In this document: one piece after another, positions 17,574-27,442 of the stretch
Layout: each line of letters starts with the position of its first letter
Numbering within the stretch: the stretch's first letter is position 1
Assembly: GCF_004364975.1 (NCBI RefSeq)
Contig: NZ_SOBW01000007.1
Location: 1,426,001 to 1,490,000 of the forward strand
From: Gelidibacter sediminis
GTDB lineage: Bacteria > Bacteroidota > Bacteroidia > Flavobacteriales > Flavobacteriaceae
Length of the DNA stretch: 64,000 nucleotides
Direction of reading: 5' to 3'
Notes under the pieces: model-generated
The model's database searches: none
Seen by the model: the letters and a program-made list of their open reading frames with translations, nothing else
What the model was told of the DNA's origin: nothing
Translations under genes and position numbers: made by a program

Positions 17574-18551
17574 ATGAAGACAATTCAATTTAGAGAAGCA
17601 ATCTGCGAAGCCATGAGCGAAGAAATGCGCCGTGATGAAACCGTCTATTTGATGGGTGAGGAAGTTGCAGAATATAATGGTGCCTACAAAGCATCTAAAG
17701 GAATGTTGGACGAGTTTGGTGCCAAGCGTGTTATCGATACCCCAATTGCAGAGCTAGGATTTGCTGGTGTAGCAATAGGGTCTACCATGACCGGATGTCG
17801 CCCAATTGTGGAGTATATGACGTTTAACTTCTCATTAGTTGGAATTGATCAAATTATAAATAACGCTGCAAAAATCAGGCAAATGTCTGGAGGCCAGTTT
17901 AGTTGCCCTATTGTGTTCAGAGGCCCAACAGCATCTGCAGGTCAGTTGGGTGCAACGCATTCTCAAGCTTTTGAGAATTGGTTTGCTAACACCCCAGGAC
18001 TCAAAGTTGTAGTGCCATCTAATCCTTATGACGCCAAAGGACTTTTAAAATCGGCTATTCGAGATAACGATCCGGTTATTTTTATGGAGAGTGAACAAAT
18101 GTATGGTGATAAAGGTGAGGTGCCAGAAGGCGAGTACACTATTCCGTTAGGTGTTGCTGAAGTGAAGCGTGAAGGCACTGACGTGACTATAGTTTCATTT
18201 GGTAAGATTATAAAAGAAGCATATAAAGCGGCTGATGAATTGGAGAAGGAAGGCATTTCTTGCGAAATTATTGATTTGAGAACGGTCCGTCCTTTAGATA
18301 AGGAGGCCATCTTAAAATCGGTTAAAAAAACCAACAGGCTTGTTGTTTTGGAAGAAGCTTGGCCATTTGGAAATGTGGCAACTGAAATAACCTATATTGT
18401 ACAAGCTGAAGCATTTGATTATCTGGATGCGCCGATTGTTAAAATAAATACGGCAGATACACCTGCACCATATTCTCCTGTCCTATTGGAAGAATGGTTA
18501 CCAAACAGTGATGAGGTGGTAAAAGCTGTCAAAAAAGTAATGTATAAATAA
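17574..18551 (+). CDS. pdhB: Pyruvate dehydrogenase E1 component, beta subunit
   Basis: 325 aa from the ATG at 17574 (MKTIQFREAI), preferred because family N-termini begin there and because the promoter leaves almost no leader for the ATG at 17565. It forms the alpha2-beta2 thiamine-diphosphate E1 that decarboxylates pyruvate. EEVAEYNGAYKASKGM carries the Glu that activates the cofactor; DTPIAELGFAGVAIG, GPTASAGQLGATHSQ and EEAWPFGNVATEI are conserved. The alpha subunit and E2 are not nearby, so they are encoded elsewhere. Confidence 0.93.
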   Translation: MKTIQFREAICEAMSEEMRRDETVYLMGEEVAEYNGAYKASKGMLDEFGAKRVIDTPIAELGFAGVAIGSTMTGCRPIVEYMTFNFSLVGIDQIINNAAKIRQMSGGQFSCPIVFRGPTASAGQLGATHSQAFENWFANTPGLKVVVPSNPYDAKGLLKSAIRDNDPVIFMESEQMYGDKGEVPEGEYTIPLGVAEVKREGTDVTIVSFGKIIKEAYKAADELEKEGISCEIIDLRTVRPLDKEAILKSVKKTNRLVVLEEAWPFGNVATEITYIVQAEAFDYLDAPIVKINTADTPAPYSPVLLEEWLPNSDEVVKAVKKVMYK

Positions 18552-18557
18552 ATTGCT

Positions 18558-18573
18558 CCCGATAACTATCGGG
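18558..18573. repeat. Short extragenic palindrome
   Basis: CCCGATA, two bases, TATCGGG: a perfect 7-bp hairpin six bases after the pdhB stop codon, not followed by a T run. Confidence 0.6.
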
Positions 18574-18585
18574 ATTGCATTATCT

Positions 18586-18622
18586 AAACTTCATTGGCAA
18601 TTGTGTTGATGAAGTTTTTTTT
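18586..18622 (+). terminator. Terminator/attenuator between pdhB and the DUF5686 gene
   Basis: AAACTTCAT (18586-18594) pairs with ATGAAGTTT (18609-18617), followed by further T to 18622. The next start codon is at 18628, leaving no space for a promoter downstream of it. Confidence 0.75.
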
Positions 18623-18627
18623 GTCTT

Positions 18628-21126
18628 ATGAAACAATCGTTACATCTCCTGTTTTTTTTCTTCGGAATGTGTTCCGTCTTTGCACAAACTAAAGTTAGTG
18701 GTATTGTGCTTGATGAGAGCAATGTTTCAGTGGCTTATGCTAATGTGCTTTTTAAGGGTTCTACAGAAGGTACTATTACGAATGAAGAAGGCCGATTTTA
18801 TCTCGAATCTGACATTACCTATGACACTCTTGTGGTTTCTTTTTTAGGTTATGAAAGCTTGGAAATTCCGCTGACCAAAAGAGTGAATTACGATCTCAAA
18901 TTTACCTTAAAGGAGGCTGCGGGGCAATTGGATGAGGTGTTTATTATAACAGGAAAACAATCTAAAAAAGAGAGTGAAAATCCTGCCATTGCCATTTTAA
19001 AGAAAATATGGGAACGTAAACGGCAAAACGGATTGCGCCAATTTAAGCAATACGAGTATGATAAATATGAGAAGGTGGAGTTTGATATCAATACCATTGA
19101 CAGCGCTTTAATTAAAAGCAAACTGTTTAGAGGAATGGAGTTTGTGTTTGATCAAGTGGATACTAGCAAAGTTACAGGAAAAACTTACCTGCCCATTTTT
19201 ATTAACGAGGCACGCAGTAAGGTTTTTGGTGACAATCTTAAATCTAAAGAAAAAGAAGAGCTAAAGGGAAATAAGAACTCCGGATTTAGCAATAACCAGA
19301 TGATTATTGACTTTGTGGATGATCTTTATTCTGATTTTGATATTTACGATAATTACCTCAAGTTTTTCGATAAAAGTTTTGTGAGTCCGCTTTCTAAGAC
19401 TGGCGTTAACACCTATAATTATGTGCTTTCTGATAGTACTTTTATAGATAATAAGTGGTGTTACAATATTATATACTATCCACGACGGAAAAATGAATTG
19501 ACCTTTAAAGGCGATTTTTGGGTGAATGATTCTACATTCGCCATTAAGGAAATTAATTTACAAGCTAGCAAAAGCGCCAATATTAATTGGGTTAAGGAAA
19601 TATACATTGAACAGGAGTTTGAGGTGCTAAACGACTCCATCTTCTTAATTAAGCGTGATTATTTTATGTCTGACTTCGCTTTCAATAAAAAAGAGAAATC
19701 GCGAGGTATCTATGGAAAGCGGACCACGCTTTATGATAATTATGCGTTTGACATTCCTAAGGCGGACAAATTCTATAGCGAAGAAGTCTACAGCTATAAT
19801 GAAGATATTTACAATAGGGATGATGAGTTTTGGGATCAAAACCGTATGGAATCCTTAAGTCAGGATGAAAGAGGCGTCTATAAAATGCTGGACACCCTTA
19901 AAACGGTTAAAAAGTTTAAACGTCTTTATAATCTAGGAAGTATCTTAGCTTCGGGCTATGTTGAATTTACCGAGATCAATTTTGATTATGGTCCTATCTT
20001 TTCCACATTTGGTTTTAATGAAGTGGAAGGCGTCCGAATTAGAACTGGTGGTAGAACTTACTTTGGACCAAACGATCTATGGCGTGTAGAAGGCTTTTTG
20101 GCTTATGGATTTAGAGATGATAAATTCAAATATGGCATTTCTGGTAAATGGTTACTTGATAAAAAGAACCGTTTTATTATCTCTGCAGGAAATAGGCGTG
20201 ACGTTGAGCAAATTGGGGCCAATTTAACCTCCTCAACGGATATTTTAGGCCGTAGTTTGGCCTCCTCGTCACTTATTGGCACAAGTACAAATGACAAGTT
20301 GACCAATGTCAACCTGACAACGGTAGCTATGGATTTGGAGCCAGTAAGAAATCTTGTGTTTCGATTGAGCGGCACCTATAGAACCTTGAGTTCGGCTTCA
20401 GAAACTTTTAGTTTAGATTATTATACGGATGCCACCCAAACCACTACGGAGTCAGAAATTGAACAGTACGAAAGCGCCTTTTCGGTGTCTTACTTTCCGG
20501 GACGAAAGATGACAGGTTTTGGCGTAGAACGACGACTAGCCAATGATGGTTTCCCGAGCCTATTTGCCCAAGTAACTCGTGGTGATAAATCAATTTTAAA
20601 TAGCGATTTTGATTATACCAAAGTTCAATTTTCTTATATACAACCTTGGCAAGTTGGAGGTTATGGCAGATTGACCACGACACTTGAAGCCGGAAAAACC
20701 TTTGGAGAAATCCCTTTGGGATTATTAAATGTGGTGCCAGGGAATCAATCTTATTTTTCAATTTACAACACGTTTTCGCAATTGGATTATTATGAATTCG
20801 TGACAGATACCTACGCTTCATTACATTTAGAACATAATTTTAATGGACGTTTCTTTTCCAGAATTCCATTTTTGAGAAAATTAAATCTTCGAGAAATAGT
20901 AGGGGTTAGAGGTGTATGGGGAGCCGTGTCACAAGACAACCGCGATTTAAATGCTTCTGGACTGGTATACTTGGCCCCAACCGATAAAATGTACTATGAA
21001 TACAGTGTTGGCGTGGGGAATATCTTTAAAGTGTTCCGCATTGACTTTAATTTTAGAGGAAATTATTTAGATAATCCTGAGGCACGTACTTTTGGTGTCA
21101 CCGGTAGTTTTGGGTTTAATTTTTAA
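18628..21126 (+). CDS. DUF5686 outer-membrane protein with carboxypeptidase-like regulatory domain
   Basis: 832 aa. A signal peptide ends at VFAQ (about residue 19). Residues 22-105 form a CarboxypepD_reg-like beta sandwich (VSGIVLDESNVSVAYANVLFKGS...TITNEEGRF) like those on TonB-dependent receptors. The DUF5686 region follows, ending in alternating aromatic and hydrophobic strands and a terminal Phe (FGVTGSFGFNF), as expected of an outer-membrane barrel. No TonB plug is evident. Function is unknown. Its start is five bases after a terminator T run. Confidence 0.87.
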   Translation: MKQSLHLLFFFFGMCSVFAQTKVSGIVLDESNVSVAYANVLFKGSTEGTITNEEGRFYLESDITYDTLVVSFLGYESLEIPLTKRVNYDLKFTLKEAAGQLDEVFIITGKQSKKESENPAIAILKKIWERKRQNGLRQFKQYEYDKYEKVEFDINTIDSALIKSKLFRGMEFVFDQVDTSKVTGKTYLPIFINEARSKVFGDNLKSKEKEELKGNKNSGFSNNQMIIDFVDDLYSDFDIYDNYLKFFDKSFVSPLSKTGVNTYNYVLSDSTFIDNKWCYNIIYYPRRKNELTFKGDFWVNDSTFAIKEINLQASKSANINWVKEIYIEQEFEVLNDSIFLIKRDYFMSDFAFNKKEKSRGIYGKRTTLYDNYAFDIPKADKFYSEEVYSYNEDIYNRDDEFWDQNRMESLSQDERGVYKMLDTLKTVKKFKRLYNLGSILASGYVEFTEINFDYGPIFSTFGFNEVEGVRIRTGGRTYFGPNDLWRVEGFLAYGFRDDKFKYGISGKWLLDKKNRFIISAGNRRDVEQIGANLTSSTDILGRSLASSSLIGTSTNDKLTNVNLTTVAMDLEPVRNLVFRLSGTYRTLSSASETFSLDYYTDATQTTTESEIEQYESAFSVSYFPGRKMTGFGVERRLANDGFPSLFAQVTRGDKSILNSDFDYTKVQFSYIQPWQVGGYGRLTTTLEAGKTFGEIPLGLLNVVPGNQSYFSIYNTFSQLDYYEFVTDTYASLHLEHNFNGRFFSRIPFLRKLNLREIVGVRGVWGAVSQDNRDLNASGLVYLAPTDKMYYEYSVGVGNIFKVFRIDFNFRGNYLDNPEARTFGVTGSFGFNF

Positions 21127-21144
21127 CTTTCACAGACGTTATTC

Positions 21145-21675
21145 TTAAGGGTTGAGACGTTTTGCCTTTACGTTTTTCAACAACCCTTTGCCAAATTCCT
21201 TTAAATTACCAGCCAATCTTAGATGTGGACTAGGAATTTTATCGAGAATCATTTCTAACTTTCCAATGGCAGAGTCTACATTTTTCTCATTCAGCTCACT
21301 CATTTTTATGCGCTCTACAATTTGAACGTGAGGATCTAAACTCGGGACTCCCTTTACGAACAATCGGTATATGTATCCAATTTCTACGACTTGACTATTT
21401 TGGAAATAGCTCCTTTTACCATCAATGTTTTTATAAGGTTCCACATGAATGATAAAATCAGATTTTTCAGCGCCAGACACATAGCCCTTTTCAAATTCTG
21501 ATTGTTTTTCCTTACGCATTTGATCAAGAATCTGGTTTTTGTGCCTTTCAAAATCTATCTCTTTAGACCTTAATGCGGTCATGCTTTTCTGTTTCAGATG
21601 ATTGATGAACATTAAAAGGATAATAATCCATATCAGTGATGTAGCGATAATAACAATTACAAGGTCTTGTGTCAT
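21145..21675 (-). CDS. Single-pass membrane protein of unknown function
   Basis: 176 aa. Residues about 5-25 form one hydrophobic helix, followed by a charged, probably coiled-coil segment (residues 28-70) and a mixed alpha/beta C-terminal domain. There is no signal-peptidase site, so it should be an N-terminally anchored inner-membrane protein facing the cytoplasm. I do not recognise the family. It converges on the DUF5686 gene with an 18-base gap and stands alone. Confidence 0.7.
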   Translation of the reverse strand: MTQDLVIVIIATSLIWIIILLMFINHLKQKSMTALRSKEIDFERHKNQILDQMRKEKQSEFEKGYVSGAEKSDFIIHVEPYKNIDGKRSYFQNSQVVEIGYIYRLFVKGVPSLDPHVQIVERIKMSELNEKNVDSAIGKLEMILDKIPSPHLRLAGNLKEFGKGLLKNVKAKRLNP

Positions 21676-21898
21676 AAGTTTTATTACTAAGGCTTTAATA
21701 TTACCAAATAAGGCTGTTTAAGCTCAGAGTTAAGGCGGTAATAATAATGGTAAATTATCCATGACTAAAATACAATGTTTTAACAAAAGAGGCAATGAAT
21801 AGCTACAGCATTAAAGTCTAATACGGACTCCGTAAGTTAAATTAATAAATATTATAACACCATATAACACGGCGATTCAAAATAACTCGGGCCTAAAA

Positions 21899-21928
21899 TT
21901 GCAGATCACAAAGAGTTGCGTATCTTTG
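21899..21928 (+). promoter_or_regulatory. Promoter of ppa
   Basis: TTG (21899-21901), a 19-base spacer, then TATCTTTG (21921-21928): an exact match to the Bacteroidota -33/-7 consensus. The 320-base gap upstream of ppa otherwise shows only A+T-rich sequence with a short direct repeat ATAACAC. Confidence 0.75.
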
Positions 21929-21996
21929 CACGCCGAAAAATTGAATCAAGAATAATATAAGCCACTAATAAAAAGGCTACTAAAATAAATGATACT

Positions 21997-22524
21997 ATGA
22001 GTCCTAAAGGAAAAAAAACGTTTGATGTATTAATCGAAATACCAAAAGGAAGCCGTAATAAATTTGAATATGATTTTGAACTAAAAAAAATCCGTTTTGA
22101 TCGTTTGTTGTTCTCATCTATGATGTACCCAGCAGACTATGGTTTTATTCCTGAAACGTTAGCATTGGACGGCGATCCATTAGATGTTTTGGTGTTGGGT
22201 ACTGAACCTACGTTCCCAATGTGTGTGGTGGAGGTAAAACCTATTGGTGTCTTCCATATGGCAGATGAAAAAGGAAACGACGAGAAAGTTATTTGTGTAC
22301 CTGTTTCTGACCCTATTTGGAACACTCTTAACGATTTGTCTGATGTAAATCGCCATCAAATAAAAGAAATCGAGCATTTCTTTCAAGTGTATAAAGATTT
22401 AGAAAAGAAAAAAGTTGACGTAGGCGGATGGGGAGATGCACAGGAAGCTTACGACATACTTAACAAATGTATAGACCGTTATGAAAATAGCGAGCACAAA
22501 ACCAATGGAAATTTTACGATATAA
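21997..22524 (+). CDS. ppa: Inorganic pyrophosphatase (soluble, family I)
   Basis: 175 aa, matching family I enzymes. It hydrolyses cytoplasmic pyrophosphate to drive biosynthetic reactions. Visible active-site segments are IPKGSRNKFEYD, PADYGFIPETLALDGDPLDVLVLG (residues about 46-69, abridged) and WNTLNDLSD. It has its own promoter and terminator and is followed directly by a membrane pyrophosphatase gene, so both pyrophosphate-hydrolysing systems sit together. Confidence 0.95.
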   Translation: MSPKGKKTFDVLIEIPKGSRNKFEYDFELKKIRFDRLLFSSMMYPADYGFIPETLALDGDPLDVLVLGTEPTFPMCVVEVKPIGVFHMADEKGNDEKVICVPVSDPIWNTLNDLSDVNRHQIKEIEHFFQVYKDLEKKKVDVGGWGDAQEAYDILNKCIDRYENSEHKTNGNFTI

Positions 22525-22548
22525 ACTAAGTCCTATTTATTAAAATTT

Positions 22549-22582
22549 AAAAACCTCTTATATTCCATAAGGGGTTTTTTTG
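22549..22582 (+). terminator. Terminator after ppa
   Basis: AAACCTCTTA (22551-22560) pairs with TAAGGGGTTT (22568-22577, one G-T pair) and is followed by T. Confidence 0.8.
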
Positions 22583-22611
22583 TATATCGGTGTTTTTTTT
22601 AATTACTTTAG
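22579..22611 (+). promoter_or_regulatory. Candidate promoter of hppA
   Basis: TTTG (22579-22582), 21 bases, then TACTTTAG (22604-22611), one mismatch from TAnnTTTG. It lies 36 bases before the start codon. Confidence 0.4.
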
Positions 22612-22646
22612 CAATCGTTTAACACTAATCAATCTAAAATATTAAT

Positions 22647-25037
22647 ATGGGATCACTGATGATTTATATGCCTATCGCAATGGCAGCTTTAGGATTAATT
22701 TATATGCTAATTAAAAAGTCTTGGGTTATGAAGCAAGACGCCGGAGATGGTAAAATGAAAGAAATTTCAGATCACATCTATGAAGGTGCCCTTGCTTTTT
22801 TAAATGCAGAGTACCGGTTGTTAGCCATTTTTGTAGTCGTGGTGAGTGTGTTGCTGGCCATTGTATCATTAGTAGTGCCAACTACGCATTGGCTTATTGT
22901 AATTGCTTTTGTTTTTGGAGCCGTTTTTTCAGCTTTCGCTGGAAATATTGGAATGAAAATAGCTACAAAAACCAACGTTAGGACTACCCAGGCAGCAAGA
23001 ACAAGTTTGCCAAACGCTTTGAAAATCTCTTTTGGAGGTGGCACCGTTATGGGACTTGGTGTAGCAGGATTGGCAGTATTGGGTCTTACCGCATTTTTTA
23101 TATTTTTCTTTTGGTTCTTTATGGGTGGTGCGTGGACAAACACCATGGACATGACCATTGTTTTAGAAACGCTAGCAGGCTTTTCGCTTGGTGCGGAATC
23201 CATAGCATTATTTGCCCGTGTGGGTGGTGGTATATATACCAAGGCAGCCGATGTAGGAGCTGATTTAGTAGGTAAAGTTGAAGCTGGTATTCCAGAAGAC
23301 GATCCTCGAAATCCTGCCACCATTGCTGACAACGTAGGAGATAATGTGGGTGACGTTGCTGGGATGGGAGCCGATTTGTTCGGGTCTTATGTGGCTACTG
23401 TTTTAGCAGCCATGGTGCTTGGTAATTATGTGATTAAAGATATGGGTGGCGCTATTTCAGATGCCTTTGGAGGCATTGGTCCAATTTTATTACCTATGGC
23501 AATTGCAGGTGCGGGTATCATCATCTCCGTAATAGGAACAATGTTGGTAAAAATAAAAAGCAATGATGCTAAAGAAGCGAAAGTAATGGGTGCTCTTAAT
23601 CTTGGTAATTGGGTGTCTATCGCCTTGGTGGCAGTATCTTGTTTCGCGCTGGTAAAATGGATGTTGCCAGAAACCATGCAAATGAATTTCTTTGGTGAAG
23701 GACTTCAAGATATTTCTTCTATGCGTGTTTTTTACGCTACTCTAGTAGGTTTAGTAGTGGGTGCAGTAATTTCATCTGTGACCGAATATTATACAGGATT
23801 GGGTAAAAAACCTATTTTGAAAATTGTTCAACAATCGAGCACTGGAGCTGGAACAAATATTATCGCAGGATTGGCTACAGGAATGATCTCTACCTTTCCT
23901 TCTGTATTGTTATTTGCAGGAGCTATTTGGGCTTCGTATGCATTTGCAGGATTTTATGGTGTGGCGTTGGCAGCTTCTGCAATGATGGCTACTACAGCTA
24001 TGCAATTGGCTATTGATGCTTTCGGACCTATTTCAGATAACGCAGGTGGTATTGCAGAAATGAGTGAGCAAGATCCTATTGTAAGAGAACGTACTGATAT
24101 CTTGGATTCTGTGGGAAATACAACTGCAGCAACTGGTAAAGGTTTTGCAATTGCTTCGGCGGCATTGACCTCTTTAGCATTATTTGCGGCATATGTGACT
24201 TTTACAGGAATTGACGGCATAAATATCTTTAAAGCGCCCGTTTTAGCGATGTTGTTTGTGGGAGGTATGGTGCCTGTCGTATTTTCAGCACTTGCCATGA
24301 ACGCTGTAGGGAAAGCAGCCATGCAAATGGTTGAAGAAGTGCGTCGTCAATTCAGGGAAATTCCGGGAATTATGGAAGGTACAGGAAAACCACAATACGA
24401 TAAATGTGTGGCTATATCAACCGAAGCGTCTTTAAGAGAGATGATTTTACCAGGTTTACTGACCATTGGTTTTCCTTTGGTAATCGCTTTTGTACCGATG
24501 ATTTTTGGAATGAACAATTTGGCAATTGCTGAAATGTTAGGAGGCTATATGGCTGGTGTTACCGTAAGTGGTGTGTTATGGGCTATTTTCCAGAACAACG
24601 CTGGTGGCGCTTGGGACAATGCCAAAAAATCATTTGAAGCTGGTGTGTTAATTAACGGAGAAATGACGTATAAAGGCTCTGATGCCCATAAGGCAGCTGT
24701 TACAGGAGATACGGTTGGAGATCCATTTAAAGATACGTCTGGTCCGTCCATGAACATTCTGATTAAGCTAACGTGTTTGATTGGATTGGTAATCGCCCCA
24801 ATATTAGGGGGCCACGCTATTGAAAGTGCTGTCGTAAAAACTGAGTTTGTAGAAGTCACGAATGGTATTACTGATGCCTTTGATGTGGAGATTGTAACGG
24901 TCGATTCAGACAATGCGAAAGCTGTGGTTACAAAAACATTTACTGAGAATGGTAAAATTATGAAAGAAGAACGGGTGTTTGAAGGGACCTTAGAAGAAGT
25001 AAAAGCAGCCATTGAAAAAATGAAAACAAAAAAATAG
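22647..25037 (+). CDS. hppA: Membrane-bound ion-pumping pyrophosphatase
   Basis: 796 aa with about 16 membrane helices. It couples pyrophosphate hydrolysis to Na+ and/or H+ export. Pyrophosphate-binding segments are visible: [23 protein letters not shown] (residues about 208-230, abridged), [18 protein letters not shown] and [29 protein letters not shown] has Ala at the position that distinguishes K+-dependent enzymes from K+-independent ones (which have Lys), and the Bacteroidota members are usually sodium pumps. A soluble C-terminal tail of about 65 residues rich in Glu and Lys follows the last helix. Confidence 0.94.
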   Translation: MGSLMIYMPIAMAALGLIYMLIKKSWVMKQDAGDGKMKEISDHIYEGALAFLNAEYRLLAIFVVVVSVLLAIVSLVVPTTHWLIVIAFVFGAVFSAFAGNIGMKIATKTNVRTTQAARTSLPNALKISFGGGTVMGLGVAGLAVLGLTAFFIFFFWFFMGGAWTNTMDMTIVLETLAGFSLGAESIALFARVGGGIYTKAADVGADLVGKVEAGIPEDDPRNPATIADNVGDNVGDVAGMGADLFGSYVATVLAAMVLGNYVIKDMGGAISDAFGGIGPILLPMAIAGAGIIISVIGTMLVKIKSNDAKEAKVMGALNLGNWVSIALVAVSCFALVKWMLPETMQMNFFGEGLQDISSMRVFYATLVGLVVGAVISSVTEYYTGLGKKPILKIVQQSSTGAGTNIIAGLATGMISTFPSVLLFAGAIWASYAFAGFYGVALAASAMMATTAMQLAIDAFGPISDNAGGIAEMSEQDPIVRERTDILDSVGNTTAATGKGFAIASAALTSLALFAAYVTFTGIDGINIFKAPVLAMLFVGGMVPVVFSALAMNAVGKAAMQMVEEVRRQFREIPGIMEGTGKPQYDKCVAISTEASLREMILPGLLTIGFPLVIAFVPMIFGMNNLAIAEMLGGYMAGVTVSGVLWAIFQNNAGGAWDNAKKSFEAGVLINGEMTYKGSDAHKAAVTGDTVGDPFKDTSGPSMNILIKLTCLIGLVIAPILGGHAIESAVVKTEFVEVTNGITDAFDVEIVTVDSDNAKAVVTKTFTENGKIMKEERVFEGTLEEVKAAIEKMKTKK

Positions 25038-25063
25038 ATTTATTTTTGTAATAAAATTCTTAA

Positions 25064-25102
25064 GAAAGGCTATGTCTCCATGATGTAGCCTTTTCTTTTT
25101 TT
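25064..25102 (+). terminator. Terminator after hppA
   Basis: GAAAGGCTA (25064-25072) pairs with TAGCCTTTTC (25086-25095) and is followed by a T run. Confidence 0.75.
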
Positions 25103-25118
25103 TATTAACTTAGTATTC

Positions 25119-26384
25119 ATGAATTACGACGATTTAACCACATTGGGTATCGCTTTTGGTTTAGGCCTGTTAGTAGGCCTACAGCGTCAGCGCAGTAAGA
25201 ATGAAATGGCAGGTGTCCGGACGTTTACCCTAATATCTATGTTGGGTGTTATGGCCGGATTTCTTTCCCGTGAATATGACAATCCATTTATTTTGCCCGC
25301 TTTGGGCCTGTGTGTGGCAGCCATGTTAATGATGGCAAATTTTATAAAGGTTAAAAAGTTTGATCAGGCTGATGTTGGGCAAACCACTGAAATTGCGGCG
25401 CTCTTAATGTTTGCTATTGGTGCCTATCTCGTTATGGGCAGTCAGTTGGTGGGTGTATTTGTGGGTGCTACCATGGCCCTTTTACTTTATATAAAGGAGA
25501 AACTTCACGACTTTATCGACAGTTTAAGTAACAAAGACTTATCTGCCATCATGACCTTGGCAGGAATTAGTTTAATCGTACTCCCTATCCTGCCAGATAA
25601 AACCTATGGGCCTTTGGATGTGATCAATCCCAAAAATATCTGGCTCATGGTAACACTTATTGTTGGCATCAGTGTGGTTGGTTATTTTATTTACAAACTG
25701 GTGGGCAAAAAAGTTGGCGTCATTTTTAACGGTATTTTAGGTGGATTAATCAGTAGTACGGCCACGACCGTTAGTTATGCCAGAAAAACCAAAGATCACA
25801 AGTCCATTAGTAAAATGGCGGTTTTTGTTATTACAACGGCTTCAATGGTCTCTATGATAAGGGTGCTGATTGAAATTGCGGTTATCGTTCCAGAGAAATT
25901 AGGATTATTAATTTTGCCTATCCTCGCTGAAATAATAGTAATTGCCATTTTATCTGTAGGCTTATTTTATTTGGTCAATAGAGATGAAGAGGATGAAGAA
26001 ATGCCAGAACCTGAAAATCCTGCACAATTTAAAAGTGCCATAATTTTTGGATTGCTGTATGGCTTTATTTTGCTTTTGGTGGCGTTTACCAAGAGGCAAT
26101 TTGGAGATAACGCCTTGTATATCGTTTCTATTATAAGTGGGTTGACTGATGTAGATGCTATTACTTTGTCACTTTCGCAAATGATGAAATCTGATCGTTT
26201 AGGAACTGATTTAGGTTGGCGTTTAATATTATTGGCTACAATATCCAATCTTGTATTTAAGGGCGTGATGGCAATTGTGATAGGCGCCAAAGAAATGGCC
26301 AAATGGGTCATCACGGTTTTTGGAATAGCCTTAATTTCGGGTTTATTAATTCTTTGGCTTTGGCCTGATACTTGGCATTTTTAA
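25119..26384 (+). CDS. MgtC/SapB-DUF4010 family membrane protein
   Basis: 421 aa, about 11-12 hydrophobic helices. The N-terminal 140 residues match the MgtC/SapB membrane domain (FGLGLLVGLQRQR, GVRTFTLISMLGV). The C-terminal part is DUF4010 (GLLYGFILLLVAFTKRQFG, SGLTDVDAITLSL). The biochemical function of this combination is not established. It is followed after one base by the App1-type phosphatase, indicating one transcript. Confidence 0.85.
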   Translation: MNYDDLTTLGIAFGLGLLVGLQRQRSKNEMAGVRTFTLISMLGVMAGFLSREYDNPFILPALGLCVAAMLMMANFIKVKKFDQADVGQTTEIAALLMFAIGAYLVMGSQLVGVFVGATMALLLYIKEKLHDFIDSLSNKDLSAIMTLAGISLIVLPILPDKTYGPLDVINPKNIWLMVTLIVGISVVGYFIYKLVGKKVGVIFNGILGGLISSTATTVSYARKTKDHKSISKMAVFVITTASMVSMIRVLIEIAVIVPEKLGLLILPILAEIIVIAILSVGLFYLVNRDEEDEEMPEPENPAQFKSAIIFGLLYGFILLLVAFTKRQFGDNALYIVSIISGLTDVDAITLSLSQMMKSDRLGTDLGWRLILLATISNLVFKGVMAIVIGAKEMAKWVITVFGIALISGLLILWLWPDTWHF

Positions 26385-26385
26385 G

Positions 26386-27390
26386 ATGAGTTTATTTAAA
26401 GAAGATCCTTTACAAATTATTGTGTTCCAAAGTTACGGCACGGCATCCCATTTATATGTCAGGGGTCGGGCATTGGAAGATGAGTCTATAGATCTGGCAG
26501 GAAAACATCCAATCAAACTTCTAATCAATGCGTATAAGCGATTTGAGACGGATGAAATAAAGCATACACCATTATTGTTAAAACTGCCTAATGGGCGCAT
26601 TTTTGAAACGGTTACGGATGAGGAAGGCTATTTTTTGGTTGATATAAAGGAAGAAGGTTTAGATACTTTAACCAATGATGAAGGATGGCTATCCTTTGAA
26701 CTAGCTTATAAAGATTTTACTTCTACAAGAATTATCCAATTAAATAATCGTTTTCCGGGAGAAATGCTAATTCCTGCTAAAGATATTTCTTTTGGGGTGG
26801 CTAGTGATATTGACGACACGATTTTACATACTGGTCTGGTTTCTACGCTAAAATGGCGTGTTATTTATAACACGTTCTTAAAACGTGCTTCCAAACGATC
26901 GCCCTTAGAAGGTGCTGCCGAATTCTATCATATGTTACACCGTGGAAAAACTGGGGCAGAGGCAAACCCTATTTTTTATGTGAGTCACAGCCCTTGGAAT
27001 ATGTACCGCTATTTGGAGTATTTTTTAAGCAAAAATAATTTCCCAAAAGGACCAATTTTACTTCGCGATTTTGGAAACTTTTTAAATCGGAAGAAGAACG
27101 CTGAAAAACCTCAAAAACAGCGTGAGATATTGAACATACTTAAAACTTATACTACTTTAAAATTGATACTCATAGGAGATAGTGGAGAACATGATGCCGA
27201 TATCTATCTTGAAATTGCAGAACTCTATCCAGACCGTATTTTAGCCATTTACCTCAGAAGCGTGAAACATAAAAAGAAAATGTTACGCGTTAAAAGTTTG
27301 TATGAAGATTATAAAACAACGCCAGTGCTCTTAGTAGATAGCAGTAAAGAAGCTATCGAACATGCCAGAGAGAATGGCTTTATTGCATAA
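26386..27390 (+). CDS. App1-family phosphatase (DUF2183)
   Basis: 334 aa. The HAD-like catalytic motif DIDDTILHTGL (DxDxT) is near residue 141. A second motif, LIGDSGEHDADIY, lies near residue 263, and FYVSHSPWNMY contributes the Ser. The family includes yeast App1, a Mg2+-dependent phosphatidate phosphatase, so lipid-phosphate hydrolysis is a reasonable inference. The N-terminal 110 residues look like a beta domain. Translation starts one base after the DUF4010 stop. Confidence 0.87.
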   Translation: MSLFKEDPLQIIVFQSYGTASHLYVRGRALEDESIDLAGKHPIKLLINAYKRFETDEIKHTPLLLKLPNGRIFETVTDEEGYFLVDIKEEGLDTLTNDEGWLSFELAYKDFTSTRIIQLNNRFPGEMLIPAKDISFGVASDIDDTILHTGLVSTLKWRVIYNTFLKRASKRSPLEGAAEFYHMLHRGKTGAEANPIFYVSHSPWNMYRYLEYFLSKNNFPKGPILLRDFGNFLNRKKNAEKPQKQREILNILKTYTTLKLILIGDSGEHDADIYLEIAELYPDRILAIYLRSVKHKKKMLRVKSLYEDYKTTPVLLVDSSKEAIEHARENGFIA

Positions 27391-27427
27391 AAAAGCCTCA
27401 CAAAAAAATTATTTTGCAAGGCTTTAA
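27391..27427. terminator. Bidirectional terminator between the App1 gene and ppk1
   Basis: AAAGCCT (27392-27398) pairs with AGGCTTT (27419-27425), with further CAAAA/TTTTG pairing inside. It overlaps the end of the plus-strand gene. Confidence 0.75.
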
Positions 27428-27442
27428 GTAGTGTAGTAATAA

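Noticed and set aside
22778-25012. Several long minus-strand frames opposite hppA
   Set aside because: They arise from the biased codon composition of a membrane protein; the plus strand encodes a complete pyrophosphatase.
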